Below, piece after piece: positions 38,801 through 50,900 of a stretch of 64,000 bases of DNA; position 1 is the stretch's first letter; each line of letters starts with the position of its first letter. A program made the translations under genes and the position numbers. Below the pieces are notes generated by a model that was not told the DNA's origin, did not search any database, and saw only the letters and a list, made by a program, of their open reading frames with translations. The DNA lies in NCBI GenBank assembly GCA_033964015.1, contig CM066919.1:23427204-23491203 (forward strand), in the 5' to 3' direction. The stretch is from Scolanthus callimorphus. Lineage: Eukaryota > Cnidaria > Anthozoa > Actiniaria > Edwardsiidae.

Positions 38801-41800
38801 TTCTTAGAAACTTGTGGAAAGCTTTCGCATTTCCTTGCCTCACATTTCACACTCGCCCAGCACAGGAGACAAGAACGAAGAACAAGGTTTTAAAAGATCC
38901 GTTTCACCCTGCCCCCGGCTCGTAACCTCGCGGAGCAGGCTCCGGTGACAGCCACTGACGCATGCGCGAGATTTAATACAGAGCCGTAGAGAGAAAGACT
39001 TTTCAGCGCATGCGTTCAAAATCAGCTAATCAGCAAAGGGCCTCAAAGTTGCCACCGCGGCGAAGCGGTGCATTATGGGCAGTGTGAGACGGATCCTTTA
39101 AGTTATTCTTGTTTCGTTTCAGAAAACCAAGCGGTGAAAGATATGCGCGAGGCGTTTAAAAGTGGAATAGACTACCTTCACCACTGTAAGTATGCACACC
39201 CAAAAATTACGACACATACATGTTGAAATGACTTAATCATCTAACAATAAAGTTTTAGATTTGAATTACCAAATTCACGATTCCCCTTATAACATCTTGA
39301 TACCACTACTACCAGAATCCTCTTCGAATTCGCTTTGATATTCAAAAGTTTGAGCTCCTTTGGGAGCTGCAAGATAATGGTGTTAATGAGGCAAACAAAA
39401 GGAACTACGAAAAGGATTCTGGGAGTAGTGGTATCAAGATGTTATAAGGAGAATAGTGAATTCAAGCGAGAAAATTGCTCTATATTCTCTAAATCAGCCG
39501 ATGGAAATGGATGCTTTCTCCGACTTGGTATGTTGCTATGCTGTCAAAATGGCGGCTGACACAGGCTCTTTAAATCTTGAATGCCCACAAGTTAGACAAT
39601 GCCATTGCCATTGCCTAATTCATTAGGTAATAATTTACTTCACAGGGTTTGTTAACACTTTCCGTTTTGTTTTCTCCTAGATTTCGGTAACCGTGGCGAC
39701 AGCAGCAACTTACTGGACCGATACTGGGCACGGATTGAGGTACAACCTCCCAAAATACCCCTCCTGCTTTCTCCCCTCCACCAACTCCCCCCCCCCCCCT
39801 AGGCTCCCCCATTTTCCCCCTATGAAAAGCCTGTGATTGTAAAATGGTCCAGGCCAAACGTATTGTTCCTTGTATCCCCTCAGGCGTACAAGTTAAAGAA
39901 CACTGCCGAGACGCATCGTCTGTGGAAGGCGTGGTGAACAAACATGGACGAGAACTTGAATTCTGGTTGGAGTACGCCAGTCTTATAAGGTGAGTGAGTG
40001 ATTATAAGAGATTTTACCAGGATTTCGAGCAGTTTGGACAAAAAGCGGCCAAAAATCCAGTAGCTCAAAGACTTTCAATCTTAGACAGATAAGTTGGTTA
40101 AAATTGAGTGAGTGATTAAGAGAGATTTTACCAGTATTTGGAGCAATTTGAACAAAAAGCGAGCCTTTCCTTTCGACCCGCTACACAAGCTACAAATGCA
40201 TTTAACGTGATATAATCTACCCATAGCGCTCCCTAATTTAGAACGCGTTCTTGCCCTAATGCACTAGTTACATTTCACATTAGATCTAAAGATCTACGAC
40301 AGGCCATTTTTTGATGCCAATACACGTGGTATCTTTCCGATCATCTCTAATGGCCCCCCTTGCCTTCTTCCTGTCGCAAACTGAACCCAGGAAGGGCGGT
40401 CCACGCCCTTGTATCCAATCAGACACCAAGTATGTTTCCTCGGCGCTGGTGGTCTCGTGGCACCGAGGTTTCTGAAATTACCCTCTATTTCGTACATATA
40501 TTGACAATTGTCGTCACATCCGCTCCCGTGGATGGTAATCAGCACAATGGTTTGATCTGGTAGAGCCCTGAGATAGCTGAGCATTCTTCGTCCACTCGCG
40601 CCAAAAGGTCGGGAGAACCTATCACACCAAAGCACCATCCCGGTCACGTCTAGCGCCACTATGTTGTATCCGGATTCCTGAAATGGGATTTGAACTTTAG
40701 ACTCAACTGGGCATAAGACTGGCTGGAGTTTCAGCACTGGTGAATAAATAAAATAAATAAATGTTTGATTCCGACTCCTCTAGATTTGTCCAAGATAAAT
40801 CTAATATAAAACCGGCTCGTAACGTTGTAGAAACTTTATGAAAAGAGCAGAAAAACGTCTGGAAAACTCCTGGAAAAATCTGCTAAACTCATTAAAAACT
40901 CCTGGATTTCTTAAACCTCCGGATCAACAGCATGTAACTTTAAGTCATTAATAATTCATCAAGCATGGCAAAGAAAATCATAAGCGTGAAGGGAGGTTTG
41001 GATATGCGGTATTTATTTGTATAGATTTTGAAGATTTATTCGTTCTTTTTCGTTTGAGAAGTTATATCAAACACTCGACAGTATTTCTCATCAGGATTTC
41101 CAAACACCTCCAAGTCCGTAAAAAAATTGACTCGGCTTTGTCTCGTTTTTTTCAACCCTCTTGTCGGTGTTTGGAAATCCTGATGAAACACGCTGTCTCG
41201 TGTTTGATATATTACTTACAATTGAATCAAATGTTGATAGTCCTACTCGGGGACCTTATCTTGCCGTGAGTTTATGCAAGATCAGGAAAAATTATGGCAA
41301 TTAGGAGCTGCAGGATTATGGCGAGATAAGATCCCAGAGTAGGCCTGTTGATCTAGTTTGTTCCCAGCCTTAGGTGATTCTTTCTGTGTTCTGAATCCAC
41401 GGCTTGTCGATAACCTTGGTGTAATCCTACCTTAAGACTGTACTCCTGTCCGTCCACGAGTATGGAGGAGAAGTCGAGCTGGTTTGGATTGAGAAACTCA
41501 TCGCCTTGGTAAGGAACAGACTTGAGGTAGATGCTGATTTCCGCATTTGACGTCAGATTTTTCGGACCTTTGAGGAAATGTTTTAAAAAATGTGAAACTT
41601 TACAACCGTGCTAGTTGGTATCTTGTACGAAGTTGTTCGGGTTTTTCTATGAGTCAATAGATAGTTAACGAGGCGCGTAGGGGAACCAGTCAAATTGCAG
41701 GATTTGTGATAGTATGAGTGGGTTTCTACTAAAACAATACAGTGACGAACTTGGGCGTAATTATGTTTTTGCCCCACTGAGTTCCATTTTAACCCAAGCC

Positions 41801-44800
41801 GTAGGCGAAGCAAAAATAAGATGCTCGAGCTAGATCTTACATGCAGTCGTGTTGTAGCAGTTTTCAGAATCCATGTCAGTTCCTGTACACTTGGCGCCAT
41901 TTCTCTGAGGGGCGGGATCCGTGCACGTGCGAAATCGGTGTCGCTGGGCGTCGCTATGGCAACAAACGAAACAATCAGACCAAGACGACCAGCTCGTCCA
42001 CCCACCGTCTTAAAGAAAGTAAAAAGAAATGCCGGTGTTCATTTCATTAGCCCAAATTTCAGCCGTCCTTTCGCTCTCGGCCGTTTTTGCGCTTTTGCGA
42101 GAGGAGACGTCTGAATTGATCACGGACGCTCCCCGGGCTCCCTCCTCTCCCTAGCTACGACCCTGATTCATAAAATCTATAAAATAGACCTTTTTTTACC
42201 TTGGGCGTAATGTTGTCCCATTTCAGATCACGTGGCATTCATTTGAATAATATTTCTTTGTTTGGGATGCTTCCATATTCATCTATCATTCGGTGCGTAG
42301 CAGAAAAACAAAGAAAGAATACTCATGGGAATGCCGCGTGATCTGAAAAGGAACAGCATTACGCTTAAGGTAAAGAGGTCTATTGAGGCACCGCCCGAGG
42401 GTCGTGTTGAACGTGTTAAGTGCGGTACGGCCCGAGGGTCGTGTTGAACGTGTTAAGTGCGGTACGGCCGAGGGTCGTGTTGAACGTGTTAAGTGCGGTA
42501 CGGCCCGAGGGTCGTGTTGAACGTGTTAAGTGCGGTACGGCCCGAGGGTCGTGTTGAACGTGTTAAGTGCGGTACGGCCCGAGGGTCGTGTTGAACGTGT
42601 TAAGTGCGGTACGGCCCGAGGGTCGTGTGAACGTATTAAGTGCGGTACTCTGAGCGGAAACACTGAGGAAAGTCGCTAGCCAGCCCCTGTTTTCAAACAC
42701 ATAGTCTGACGTCAAAGACCTTGGCCCTCACCTAGATCACAGCTCATTCCAACTTCGCATTTCAGGCATTGAACTCTGGGATGCTCGGTGAAGAGAGGTT
42801 TGCACCAGAACCCTGAAGGGGCACTGGTAATCGACGCAACCGTTGTTCTATATAGAGGAAACAATAGGCGAATTTGAGATGACTGCTACGATGACTGTGT
42901 CTAGGATTACTCCAATCCAGATATTAACTTTTTCGAGAGGTGTCATTGGCCCTAAAGAAACGTATTATTGCTGGCCTCCGAGCAGAATCAACGCAGGAGC
43001 GGAATCCTGAAAGTACCAAAACCAGGGACGTTATACCGAAGGTACTCACTTTAGAGGAACCCATGGGCACTATTTGATACTGGACTTACCCTGGTGCCAT
43101 GGTACTGGTATTGGTACCTGGTCCTTATATCTTCAGGGTGTCCCACATGGTCCTTATTACTGAGCTCACAAACCGAAGGTACTCACTCCAGAGGAACCCA
43201 GGGGCACTATTTGATACTGGACTTACCCTGGTGCCATGGTACTGGTATTGGTCCCTGGTCCTTATATCTTCAGGATGTCCCACGTGGTCCTTATTACTGA
43301 GCTCACACACCCTAGTGGTGTTATGCGTACCATTGTTGATGACAGGGCCGACGTTAAATGAGATGCACTCGGGTTCAAGATAACACGTAATGCGGCAGCT
43401 CGACACGTTTGGCACGTATGACGTGCTGATCACGTGACCACCAGCGAAGTGTTGTGTCGGGGAGGGTCGAATATCATCTGCCGGCATGGTGGACCTTGAT
43501 AAGATGGTATTGCCTTGAGTTACACCCAGACACGATCCAAAAACACACTGTGGACTTGTTACATCAAATCTATTGGATTCTGATTCAAACTATGTTGGTT
43601 CCTTCGACATTTTCCAAAATTCTGACCCCCTACCCTGAGTTTTCCCTCTCGTCTGAGTAACAGAACCAAATGTCACGTGTCGCGTACAATTTAAGTCTTA
43701 TTATGCGAAAATATTGCTACCTAATTCATTTGCGTGTTCTCTGAGTTTCGGATTCAGCAAGCAAACAATTTTTAAACTTTAATGGGCCAATATTTATTTT
43801 CAGAGAACAAGCGTGGAATTTCTCCAGAGCCACCTTAACTCAGGCTTCCTTCACTTCCTTAGAAATCTTCATAATTTGATAATAAAATCTACTTTTTACG
43901 AGCAGGCTAACTACTTTTTTGCTTCGAGGACGCATCTGTGACATATAAGTTCGCTGCTATTAAAATTCGGTGGCGCCATTAAAAAAATATTCGTACAATA
44001 TCCTCTGTCAGTATTGGCGGTATACGATTCTGAAAGTCTTTATAATATCGATCGTACTGCAATTTCAGTAATTCAAAATTTCGTGATTAATATTTTTTGA
44101 CACCAAGATACCATGTTTCCATTCATTCAAATGTATAGTGGAAAACATTAAATAGAGAAAATCTATGATCGAAACTTTTTCCGTGCACCAGCTTGTACTA
44201 CTTTTCATAGTTTCTGCCTCTCCGAACTTTCCTCGTTCTGTTATCCAGTTGGAATTGTTTTCCTGTACCCCTCCTAGAGGATCCCAGCATAAAGTTTACC
44301 ACTATCTATAACTGTCTATAAATGTCAGATAGTGTAGTATGATAATACTGATAATTCAATCTCCAGGAGGCTAGATTCCGCCAAAAAATTTTCGGCGGAA
44401 TCTACCGACTGAAACTTTGAATTTACTTGAATCATATGATATCTCGGCACAAATGAGATAACATACGATTCTATGAGAAATCAATAAGAGTCGTGACCAC
44501 ATACCATGCGCCAGACAATAACAGAACCCCGAGCTAACCAGGATAAGAAGGCTTAGGCTTGAATGGGCCAACATTTCAGCCGACATTCGGATCATGTAGA
44601 ATCAGTTTCAAAGCAACGTGAAGATAGGTGACGGTTTCATAGACGAGATGAGAACAACATTAGTCGGGGAAATTTTCCATGGCATACAGTTATCGAGTGC
44701 AGCTGATATGGAAAACGAGTGTATACATGATTGAGTAATCAAGAGTTTATTAATTTCTCTATAAGATGGTATTGACAATTACATATAAGCCGTCGTTGGC

Positions 44801-47800
44801 TTTAGGTGCCAAGTAATATTAACAATTCACACTCATCCGTGAATTAACACCATGCACACTCATCCGTGAATTAACACCATGCAATCAAATATTGCTTTAG
44901 TATAGAAACTACATTACGACGTGTAGTTAACAGTAAGTTTCCGAAAGTATTTACGCGATCTCTAGTGAAAACAAGCGATTACGGGAGGAAATTCAAACAC
45001 TTACTCGCACTCATCAGAGCTATCATCCTTATATCATCATCCTTATATCATCCTTACCAAGTCTCTCTTATTCTTACCCTTCCTTCAATTCAAACTAGAA
45101 AAAAAACTTAGGTAATATATCAATAACGCGACAGTGGTATGGAGTGTTCATGCAAAAGGGGTACGTATGTGTTTTGTCCTTAATGTCGGTGTATACTGTT
45201 TGAATAGATTTAAAAGATTGCATGTGAAGACTAGCTTTGAAATAAATCCATTTAAAAAAAACTGTTTATAGAGAAATAAGAAAAAATGTATTATAGGTAC
45301 CTAAGGAATAAGAAACTGTAAAAGAAGGGAAAATACAAGTCATCACATGAATAAAAAGTATTTTAAAAAAACGCGACGGCGTGTTTCAGTAGGATTTTCA
45401 AACACTGAGAGGTGAGTTGAAAAAACGAAGGAAAAAATCTCAAAATCTATTTAAATGGAGATCACGCATCCAAACCTCCTCCACGGTTATAATTGTCTTT
45501 GTTCAAGCTTGATTAATTATTGTGTTTGAACCGATCCCGTCTTCGCTTGATTAATCACCAAACAACGGGCAGTTTTCCAATTGGAATTCAAAATGTCTGA
45601 ACAAATTCGAAGATTTTTCATGAATTCTTCCTTATGAAATTATCAAACAGGTATATTTAACAATCATTTCTTGAGCCCGAAAGGGCTTACCCTGGGTACC
45701 AGAGTCTCCAAGCTTCACTCGTTTACAAAACGCACATTTATCGCGGCGTCTTGGCTTAGCGTGTCAGTAAACTAGTGAATCTTCCTAGTTACCTAGGGTA
45801 GAATGGGCTCTGAGTCAATAGCTATTGACTCAGAGGCCACGAGGGCGAGAGGAATAATTGTTTTCGTCAAATCACACTAGTAGGTCAATTTGTATAGCCA
45901 ACGGTTATGGTGGAGAGCTTTTTGTTCTGTCTCCTTGACGTGGCATTCAATGCGCGACGTGCACACCATTATGGCACGTACACACGATTCGAGGTGTAAA
46001 CGGCCGATGATTTGGCTCTGCGATTTTTGTCAGTTTTTCGGCGATCTGAAGAACATCGTACCCGCATCGCAGTGGAATTTGAACAGATACTTCCATTATC
46101 ACTCAAAACGACGTTACATCAGTGGAACTCCAATAAATATAGACTAGAAATAATCATGGATTAGTGAATTGTGTTCCTCGTCATACTTGCGGGCTGTGCT
46201 GTTTTCATATTACACTGGCAACTCACTGCAAACCGGTTTCAAACCGGTTAGCAAAACCTGTATGACCGCTCGTCTAGCAAAGGCATACCCAAAGGAGGCA
46301 GACACACTCAACGCTACACGATTAATATGCGTTCCGCTACACGATTTTGGAACGCAATAAACATCGTAATGATAAAAGGAAAAGTTCAGTTATGGCGTCG
46401 CGACTAATAATGTCCGATTGGGATTGTCGCGTTTGCACTTGAAGGTCCTTCAGATTTCTTCGCCCTATTTTTCGAAACCACACAGGGCGGGTTCCGTTCC
46501 CCACCCCCACCCCCTTGTACCCAATCATGCACCACGACTCACGATAACCCGGTAACTCGTGATCTGTGCACCCTAAACTCGTGATTTCATCTCTCGCGAA
46601 ACGCATACTATTTTTGCCTCCGTATGTTCTACCGTTGCCGTGCACGGCTATCAGTACTATAGTGTCAGGCGGGAGGGCCTTGATGTAGTCTTTTAGCCTT
46701 GTACCGGAGTCAGAGGAACCGGGATCCAGGTTTCCAAGCCTTGATATGACGGATCCACCCATTGTCAACGCTACCACGTTATGACCTCTAGTCTAAGAGA
46801 ATAAAGACCGGAATAAGATTGAAGTTGGTTCAATACTAGCCTGCTCGCAGGCGTTGGAGAGCAGTTTTTAGGTCGAGAAACCCGAGTTTGCTATTGCGTG
46901 GCCGCCATCTTGGATTTGTGACAAAATATGTTCCCCCCCCCCCTCGACTTGTAATATTTTGTCACAAAATCCAAGATGGAACCAATCAGAACGATTTTGT
47001 TACATCACCAAGCGTTCCAAACTGATTCTAAAAAAATAGTGCAATTGAGCATAAAGCTTTTCATGTCCTCAGGAAATCTTAATTTTTTTAAATGTAACGC
47101 TGGTTTTGACGGAACGTTTCGTTTTATTTACAAGTAGTCCTTTGCGCACCAATCTGATTGGTTAGCGGAACAAATATCCCATCCCCGGCTTATCACAGAG
47201 CGAACCGCAAAGTAGTCAAGCAATTTCTAACCGTCGTGAAAACTAGCTAAACAAAGCAGTATAGTCTCGCAGGGCGCGACATTAGCGAGGTGCCATTGGC
47301 GACTAATTCAAACATTTTAGTCGCCACAAAGCAAAATTTAGTCGCCACATAAACGTGGATGTCAGCTCAACTCAGAAAGATGTGGTACCATTTGGCGACT
47401 AGCTCTAAAATGTTGGTCGCCAAGCCCGCACATTTAGTCGCCATTGGCAAACATATGGTCGCAGTGTCGGGCCCTGAGTCAGGTACCTTCATGCTCAGTT
47501 CCTGCCCGTTAACTACAATAGACGAGTAGTTGTCCTCGTGGTTTGGAGTTATCGGGTCCATGTAGCCAGCAGACATCACGGAAATTGAAATAGAACCTAT
47601 AAATCGAAAAGTAGTGTTTGGTGACTGTTGTTGTTTACCGCTATCATTATCGTTACCGTTGTCGTTATCGTTATCTATATCGTTTCCGTTATCATTTGCG
47701 TTACCGTTATCATCATCGTTGTCGTTGTCATTATCGTTTCCGTTATCATTATCGTTTCCGTTATCATTATCGTTTTCGTTATCATTATCGTTTTCGTTAT

Positions 47801-47938
47801 CGTTTCCGTTATTATTATCGTTTCCGTTATCATTATCGTTATCGTTTCCGTTATCATTATCGTTTCCGTTATCATTATCGTTTCCGTTATCATTATCGTT
47901 TCCGTTATCATTATCGTTTCCGTTATCATTATCGTTTC

Positions 47939-47972
<34 letters not shown>

Positions 47973-50900
47973 ATCATTATTGTTATTGTTACCGTTCTCA
48001 TTATTATTGTTACCGCGTTATCATTATCGTTATTGATAAGCAGCGAACTCACAAGACTGGTTGTTTCCTTGTACCGTGCAGTTTCCCCATTCAGACGTGC
48101 TGCCGCCACAGCTCATTCCATTCCCCTGCGTGGCGGGGCTATTACACGTGCGGGTCCTGGACTTTGTTCCTTCAGTTCCGCAAGTTGCTGAACATGGTGA
48201 CCAGGAAGACCATTCGGACCACCCGCCGTCTGAAGGAGAAAGACACTTAAGCCCTGGCTAAACTAGGACACATGTTGCGCGCGACAAATTTTGTAGCCGG
48301 GACACAAAGAAATGTTTATTGGCAAGATAAGAAACATTTCATCTGTCCGAGTCACGCGTGCGATGTTTCCTAGTTTAGCCACTCGGGGAAACATGCAGGA
48401 CCCAAATGTTGCGCGCGCAGGCGTTCTAAGTGCGCGGGCTCAAACACTGCCAAAGAGGGCTTTTCCTGTGACGTTTCTACCACAGGAAGCCCACCCGGAA
48501 GGCCAGGGACTAGGCTGGTGTTACCTCAATGCGCACCAGCTGGCGAAATAAAAATTTACGTGGACAAACGTTCTCAAAAATCTTGTGGGCTTTATCTACT
48601 GATCATGATGTGAACTGGCCCTACAGATACACCAACAGAGACATACTTCAGCTCACCCACTCCTTGCCTATCCGTAACTATTTTTTAAATGCAACACCTG
48701 AAAATGATAGCCACGTAACCTGACTTCCGAACTCAGCACTTCATAAACAGATCCTATTCCGCTCCAACAAAATTCCCTATAGCCGAGATACCTGAAAAAA
48801 ATTGTGTGTCATTAATCTTACCAAGGTCACAGTTTTCTTCAGGTACACAAGCCATGCAGTCAGCACCTCCTTGGACCGTCAACCTCGGTTTGCAGTACTG
48901 GTCAGGCCTGCACCATGTCGTAACACAGTCATTGTTCTGTAAAACACCCGGGATATTTATGGGTTAGAGACTGTTATGCCGTGTTTTGTTTACAAAACGT
49001 GAACGATTTTAACCAGTGAGGCGCGCAGATATGTGCGCGGTCAGTGAACGATGATTGTATATTTAATCAACATAAACCACTTCGTGTTGGTTGTTAGTTA
49101 GGTTCATCAAGCCCTGGAAATGGTGAGTTGCCCGACCCACCCTGGTTCATTATAATGATAGGGCTCGTGCTCGATCTTCGTGTCTTATCTGGTGCCATAT
49201 GTGAATGACACAAATGTTACGCCCTGGTTCATTATAATGATAGGGCTCGTGCTCGATCTTCGTGTCTTATCTGGTGCCATATGTGAATGACACAAATGTT
49301 ACGCCCTGGTTCATTATAATGATAGGGCTCGTGCTCGATCTTCGTGTCTTATCTGGTGCCATATGTGAATGACACAAATGTTACGCCCTGGTTCATTATA
49401 ATGATAGGGCTCGTGCTCGATCTTCGTGTCTTATCTGGTGCCATATGTGAATGACACAAATGTTACGCCCTGGTTCATTATAATGATAGGGCTCGTGCTC
49501 GATCTTCGTGTCTTATCTGGTGCCATATGTGAATGACACAAATGTTACGCCCTGGTTCATTATAATGATAGGGCTCGTGCTCGATCTTCGTGTCTTATCT
49601 GGTGCCATATGTGAATGACACAAATGTTACGCCCTGGTTCATTATAATGATAGGGCTCGTGCTCGATCTTCGTGTCTTATCTGGTGCCATATGTGAATGA
49701 CACAAATGTTACGCCCTGGTTCATTATAATGATAGGGCTCGTGCTCGATCTTCGTGTCTTATCTGGTGTCATATGTGAATGACACAAATGTTACGCCCTG
49801 GTTCATTATAATGATAGGGCTCGTGCTCGATCTTCGTGTCTTATCTGGTGCCATATGTGAATGACACAAATGTTACGCCCTGGTTCATTATAATGATAGG
49901 GCTCGTGCTCGATCTTCGTGTCTTATCTGGTGCCATATGTGAATGACACAAATGTTACGCCCTGGTTCATTATAATGATAGGGCTCGTGCTCGATCTTCG
50001 TGTCTTATCTGGTGCCATATGTGAATGACACAAATGTTACGCCCTGGTTCATTATAATGATAGGGCTCGTGCTCGATCTTCGTGTCTTATCTGGTGCCAT
50101 ATGTGAATGACACAAATGTTACGCCCTGGTTCATTATAATGATAGGGCTCGTGCTCGATCTTCGTGTCTTATCTGGTGCCATATGTGAATGACACAAATG
50201 TTACGCCCTGGTTCATTATAATGATAGGGCTCGTGCTCGATCTTCGTGTCTTATCTGGTGCCATATGTGAATGACACAAATGTTACGCCCTGGTTCATTA
50301 TAATGATAGGGCTCGTGCTCGATCTTCGTGTCTTATCTGGTGCCATATGTGAATGACACAAATGTTACGCCCTGGTTCATTATAATGATAGGGCTCGTGC
50401 TCGATCTTCGTGTCTTATCTGGTGCCATATGTGAATGACACAAATGTTACGCCCTGGTTCATTATAATGATAGGGCTCGTGCTCGATCTTCGTGTCTTAT
50501 CTGGTGCCATATGTGAATGACACAAATGTTACGCCCTGGCTCATTATAATGATAGGGCTCGTGCTCGATCTTCGTGTCTTATCTGGTGCCATATGTGAAT
50601 GACACAAATGTTACGCCCTGGCTCATTATAATGATAGGGCTCGTGCTCGATCTTCGTGTCTTATCTGGTGCCATATGTGAATGACACAAATGTTACGCCC
50701 TGGCTCATTATAATGATAGGGCTCGTGCTCGATCTTCGTGTCTTATCTGGTGCCATATGTGAATGACACAAATGTTACGCCCTGGTTCATTATAATGATA
50801 GGGCTCGTGCTCGATCTTCGTGTCTTATCTGGTGCCATATGTGAATGACACAAATGTTACGCCCTGGTTCATTATAATGATAGGGCTCGTGCTCGATCTT

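Noticed and set aside
43094..43383. Plus-strand ORFs over the PAN exon
   Set aside because: They are antisense shadows of the minus-strand PAN exon and of its 137-bp duplication.
47614..48250. Long overlapping ORFs (140-210 codons) on both strands, rich in Tyr/Arg, Ile/Val or Ser/Leu
   Set aside because: They are open only because the 6- and 18-bp repeat lacks stop codons in several frames. The real feature nearby is the TSP1 exon on the minus strand (48,053-48,229).
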